Source of the DNA: Gammaproteobacteria bacterium
Lineage (GTDB): Bacteria; Pseudomonadota; Gammaproteobacteria; Thiohalobacterales; Thiohalobacteraceae
Assembly (NCBI GenBank): GCA_018819175.1
Contig: JAHJQQ010000034.1
Coordinates: 12,343 to 76,342 of the forward strand
Length of the DNA stretch: 64,000 nucleotides
Direction: 5' to 3'
Position numbers and translations under genes: made by a program. This document shows, piece after piece, positions 61,197 through 64,000 of this stretch. Below the pieces are notes generated by a model. It did no database searches. It saw only the letters and a list, made by a program, of their open reading frames with translations, and had not been told where the DNA came from. Position 1 is the first letter of the stretch. Each line of letters opens with the position of its first letter.

Positions 61197-62420
61197 TCAC
61201 ACCGCCTGCACGCTGTAGCCACGCAACCGGCGCGCAAACTCTTCCAGGGATTGAATCCCCGTCGCCTCTGCGCGGGCACACCAGTCCTGCAGGGACTGGC
61301 GCAGCTGCTCCTGACTCTCGGCGCGCTTACTCCATACCACCTGCAACTGCTGACGGAATTGATAGACCAGCCGGAGCTTTTGATACTGCGCCAGCACCTT
61401 CTCCAGGCGCTGACTCATAGATTTGTCCATCAGGCTTGCCTCGCGGATCAGCAGCCAACGCGTCTGACGGAACCGCCGCCGACAGGTTTCACCCGCGCAT
61501 TGCCATTCATCACGCAACACCGGCTGAATCACCGCACGCGCGTAATGCGCCATCACATGCAGTGGATTCAGAATCACGGCGCGCACCGTATCCATGTCCA
61601 CCGCCTCCTTGCCAGGCACGATCTGCGGGCGCCGGTTGACCTTCTTGATCCGTGCCAGATGCAGCAGCTCCAGCATACGGATATACATCCAGCCGATATC
61701 GAATTCCCACCAGCGCGCCGACAACTTGGCTGAACTTGGGAAAGCGTGATGATTGTTGTGCAGTTCCTCGCCACCAACCAGGATGCCGAACGGCGAAATA
61801 TTGGTGGACATGTCGCGGCTTTCGAAATTCCGGTAGCCCCACCAATGCCCGAGACCGTTGATCACGCCTGCCGCGAACAGCGGTATCCACAGCATCTGGA
61901 TCGCCCAGATGCTGAGGCCCATGGCGCCGAACAACAGCACATCGATAATCAGAATCAGCGCCACGCCAACCGTGGGATATTTAGCATACAGATGGCGCTC
62001 GATCCAATCATCCGGGGTGCCATGCCGATATTTTTCAATACTCGCCCGGTCCTTGGTCGCCGCACGGTACAGCTCGACACCCTCCCACAGCACCTTATCG
62101 ATGCCGAGGATTTTGGGACTGTGAGGGTCGTCAACGGTTTCACAGGTCGCATGATGCTTACGATGAATCCCGACCCATTCGGCCGTGATCATGCCCGTCG
62201 TCAGCCACAACCAGAAGCGGAAGAAATGACTCACCAGCGGATTCAGCTCCAGCGCCCGGTGTGCCTGATGGCGATGCAGATAGACCGTAACCGAAACAAT
62301 GGTGATATGGGTCAGAACCAGGGCCACGACACCGTAGCCCCACCAGGGGAGCGGAATAAACCCCTGACTGATGAAGGAAAGTATGGAATCAATCATGATG
62401 GATACAACTCGCTGGGACAT
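61197..62420 (-). CDS. Acyl-CoA/acyl-lipid delta-9-type fatty acid desaturase
   Basis: This di-iron membrane enzyme inserts a double bond in fatty acyl chains with oxygen. The 407-residue protein has the three histidine boxes HRHQAHRA, HRKHH and HNNHHAF, and paired helices around each. The C-terminal 100 residues (LEKVLAQYQKLRLVYQFRQ and further) form a charged helical tail longer than in small desaturases. Two start codons (62420 and 62396) are possible; neither has a strong ribosome site. It converges on rpmG. Confidence 0.92.
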   Translation of the reverse strand: MSQRVVSIMIDSILSFISQGFIPLPWWGYGVVALVLTHITIVSVTVYLHRHQAHRALELNPLVSHFFRFWLWLTTGMITAEWVGIHRKHHATCETVDDPHSPKILGIDKVLWEGVELYRAATKDRASIEKYRHGTPDDWIERHLYAKYPTVGVALILIIDVLLFGAMGLSIWAIQMLWIPLFAAGVINGLGHWWGYRNFESRDMSTNISPFGILVGGEELHNNHHAFPSSAKLSARWWEFDIGWMYIRMLELLHLARIKKVNRRPQIVPGKEAVDMDTVRAVILNPLHVMAHYARAVIQPVLRDEWQCAGETCRRRFRQTRWLLIREASLMDKSMSQRLEKVLAQYQKLRLVYQFRQQLQVVWSKRAESQEQLRQSLQDWCARAEATGIQSLEEFARRLRGYSVQAV

Positions 62421-62653
62421 GCGTGGAAGGCTAGCAGGCCGCTACTTTACCATAAGTCCAGCGGCCACCCCTGCGCAGGCTGAATGACTTCCTCAAGCAT
62501 GGCCTGGATATTCCCTGGCCAGTCCACCGGGAGCCAAAGGTAATCTCACACAGGCCGATAAACGCTGAAACCGTTGTAAGGATTCTGCTAGGCTAGCCCA
62601 CTCAGGGAGCAGCCCGTCAGGGGTCCGCCACTTAAAGCAGTGCGGAAGACAGT

Positions 62654-63859
62654 ATGCAAGACATCTATATAGGGCGTCAGCCCATTTTTGACCGCAATTT
62701 AGAGGTCTACGCTTACGAACTCCTGTTCCGCAGCGGCACCCAGAATCAGGCCGGCACCTTCGACGGGGATCAGGCCACATCCCAAGTCATCGTCAATGCC
62801 TTTATCGAAATCGGTCTGGAACAGATTGTTGGGTCACATCTGGCCTTTATCAACCTCACTCGCAGCTTTGTTACCAGTAAGACCACCTTACCCTTCCCAA
62901 AAGACCGGGTGGTTTTGGAGATCCTGGAAGATATCCATCCTGATGCAGAGGTCATCGAGGGCGCGCGCAATCTCGCCGGTCAAGGCTACTGCCTGGCTCT
63001 GGATGACTTTATCTTTCATGAAAATCTGAAACCGCTGATCGAACAGGCACAGATCATCAAAATCGATCTGATGGCCTTGTCGCGCGAGCAGCTCAATGAG
63101 CATGTGCGTCTGCTGCAGGGCTATAACGTAAAACTGCTGGCGGAGAAAATCGAAACCCAGGAAGAATTCGAACACTGCAAACAACTCGGCTTCGATTATT
63201 TTCAGGGTTATTTTCTGTCCAAGCCCAATATCGTCCAGAGCACCCAACTGCCGCCTAACCGTTTGTCTGTCCTACAACTGCTATCCAAGCTGCAAAGCCC
63301 GGAAACCGATGCCACCGACATCGAAACACTGGTCATGCAGGACGTCGCGCTCAGTTACAAATTATTGCGCTATATCAACTCCGCCTTCTTCGCCTTTCCC
63401 AAGCAGATCGAATCCATCCGCCAGGCTGTGGTCTATCTCGGCACGCAAGCAATCAAGTCCTGGGTGACATTGCTGGTTGTCGCGGGCCTGGGTAATAAGC
63501 CTGCGGAACTGGTCACCCAAGCCATGCAACGCGCCAAGATGTGTGAACTGCTGGCCAAGACCGCGAAACGTCCACAAAGCGAAACCTACTTTACCGTCGG
63601 ACTGTTCTCACTGCTTGAGGCGCTGATGGATGCACCACTGGAGAAGATTCTCGAATCGCTGCCGTTCACCGATGATATTCGCCAGGGATTGCTCGAGCAT
63701 ACAGGACCCTATGGCGAGGCACTCGCCTGCGTCATCGCCTATGAGAAAGGGGATTTTCTGCGCGCCCACTTCGACCGTCTGGCACCCTCGCAGATGACCG
63801 ATGCCTATGTCAGTTCCGCGCACTGGGCAGACCAGTCCTCGAGCTCGATGAGCAGCTAG
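62654..63859 (+). CDS. EAL and HDOD domain signalling protein
   Basis: The 401-residue cytosolic protein combines an N-terminal EAL-like domain (1-200) and a C-terminal HDOD domain (about 205-395). The EAL motif is replaced by YELLFR, and LALDDF and LAEKIET are partial matches to catalytic sites, so c-di-GMP hydrolysis is probably lost, as in the CdgJ/YuxH group. HDOD (DVALSYKLLRYINSAFF, VVYLGTQAIKSWVTLLVV) is a non-catalytic relative of HD domains. CdgJ affects motility in Vibrio. The TAG stop coincides with the first bases of a MITE-like element. Confidence 0.9.
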   Translation: MQDIYIGRQPIFDRNLEVYAYELLFRSGTQNQAGTFDGDQATSQVIVNAFIEIGLEQIVGSHLAFINLTRSFVTSKTTLPFPKDRVVLEILEDIHPDAEVIEGARNLAGQGYCLALDDFIFHENLKPLIEQAQIIKIDLMALSREQLNEHVRLLQGYNVKLLAEKIETQEEFEHCKQLGFDYFQGYFLSKPNIVQSTQLPPNRLSVLQLLSKLQSPETDATDIETLVMQDVALSYKLLRYINSAFFAFPKQIESIRQAVVYLGTQAIKSWVTLLVVAGLGNKPAELVTQAMQRAKMCELLAKTAKRPQSETYFTVGLFSLLEALMDAPLEKILESLPFTDDIRQGLLEHTGPYGEALACVIAYEKGDFLRAHFDRLAPSQMTDAYVSSAHWADQSSSSMSS

Positions 63860-64000
63860 AACCTATCTCAAAATTGATCCCGGGCGTTCAGGCAAGGCGC
63901 GGGGCATGTGAGGAACGCAGTTTACACGGTGTAAATGAGTACCGGAACATGACCTGCAACGCCGCATGAGCGGTCGCGATCGATTTTGAGATAGGTTCTA
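63857..64000. mobile_element. MITE-like element at the EAL/HDOD stop codon
   Basis: Between TA at 63857-63858 and TA at 63999-64000 lies a 140-bp element with 21-bp terminal inverted repeats, GAACCTATCTCAAAATTGAT on the left and its complement on the right with one mismatch. Internal blocks CAAGGCGC (63893) and GAGGAACGCAGTTTACAC (63910) also occur at similar offsets in the element at 27989. TA duplications are typical of IS630-type and some IS5-type transposition. There is no coding capacity. Confidence 0.72.

Overview
The window is a stretch of chromosome from a moderately GC-rich gammaproteobacterium. Gene order points there: large parts recall, from memory, two Pseudomonas aeruginosa neighbourhoods (pilTU-yggS-proC, pyrR-pyrB-pyrC', algH-tonB-gshB, pilGHIJK-chpABC, metF-ahcY; and crc/pyrE, argB-algC-dut-coaBC-radC-rpmBG). 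Carbon metabolism looks different: fructose-bisphosphate aldolase is the class II Calvin-cycle subtype and sits in a tkt-gap-pgk-pyk-fba cluster, and the glutamate-cysteine ligase is of the type known from Acidithiobacillus, Thiobacillus and Nitrosomonas. A chemolithoautotroph related to the Chromatiales or purple-sulfur lineage is therefore my guess, but no RuBisCO or sulfur gene is in view. No tRNA, rRNA, CRISPR, prophage or intact transposase was seen.

Layout. 1-9.3 kb (minus): a partial membrane protein, a small conserved protein, then fba, pyk, pgk, gap, tkt, an unknown 142-residue protein and a redoxin. 9.5-14.2 kb (plus): the S-adenosylmethionine cycle genes metK, ahcY and metF, with a clear SAH riboswitch before ahcY, then rsmE. 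14.4-26.5 kb (minus): the complete type IV pilus (Pil-Chp) chemosensory operon, including a 1960-residue ChpA. 26.7-38.8 kb (plus): gshA, gshB, an ApbE/NusG-II/Gx-type flavinylation module, tonB, algH, ruvX, pyrR, pyrB, an inactive pyrC', cytochrome b561, yceI and a PyrK-like flavoprotein. 39.5-45 kb (minus): pilT, pilU and a GGDEF/EAL protein. 45.2-50.5 kb (plus): yggS, proC, yggT, yggU, a dynamin-like GTPase and a DUF4426 protein. 50.5-59.7 kb: two TauE/SafE-type exporters, a Crc-like nuclease divergent from pyrE, argB, algC, dut and coaBC. 59.9-64 kb: radC, rpmB, rpmG, an acyl desaturase and an EAL/HDOD protein.

The most unusual content lies between the genes. At least eight spacers between co-directional genes carry long inverted repeats whose arms are themselves arrays of 7-10 nt units (for example GCAAAGGC). 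Two of these are perfect over 28 and 31 bp, one is nested inside another, and one encloses a miniature transposon-like element. Separately there are TA-flanked MITE-like elements. Two of them share an internal core and sit exactly on stop codons (gshA and the EAL/HDOD gene), so that the element supplies the end of the reading frame.
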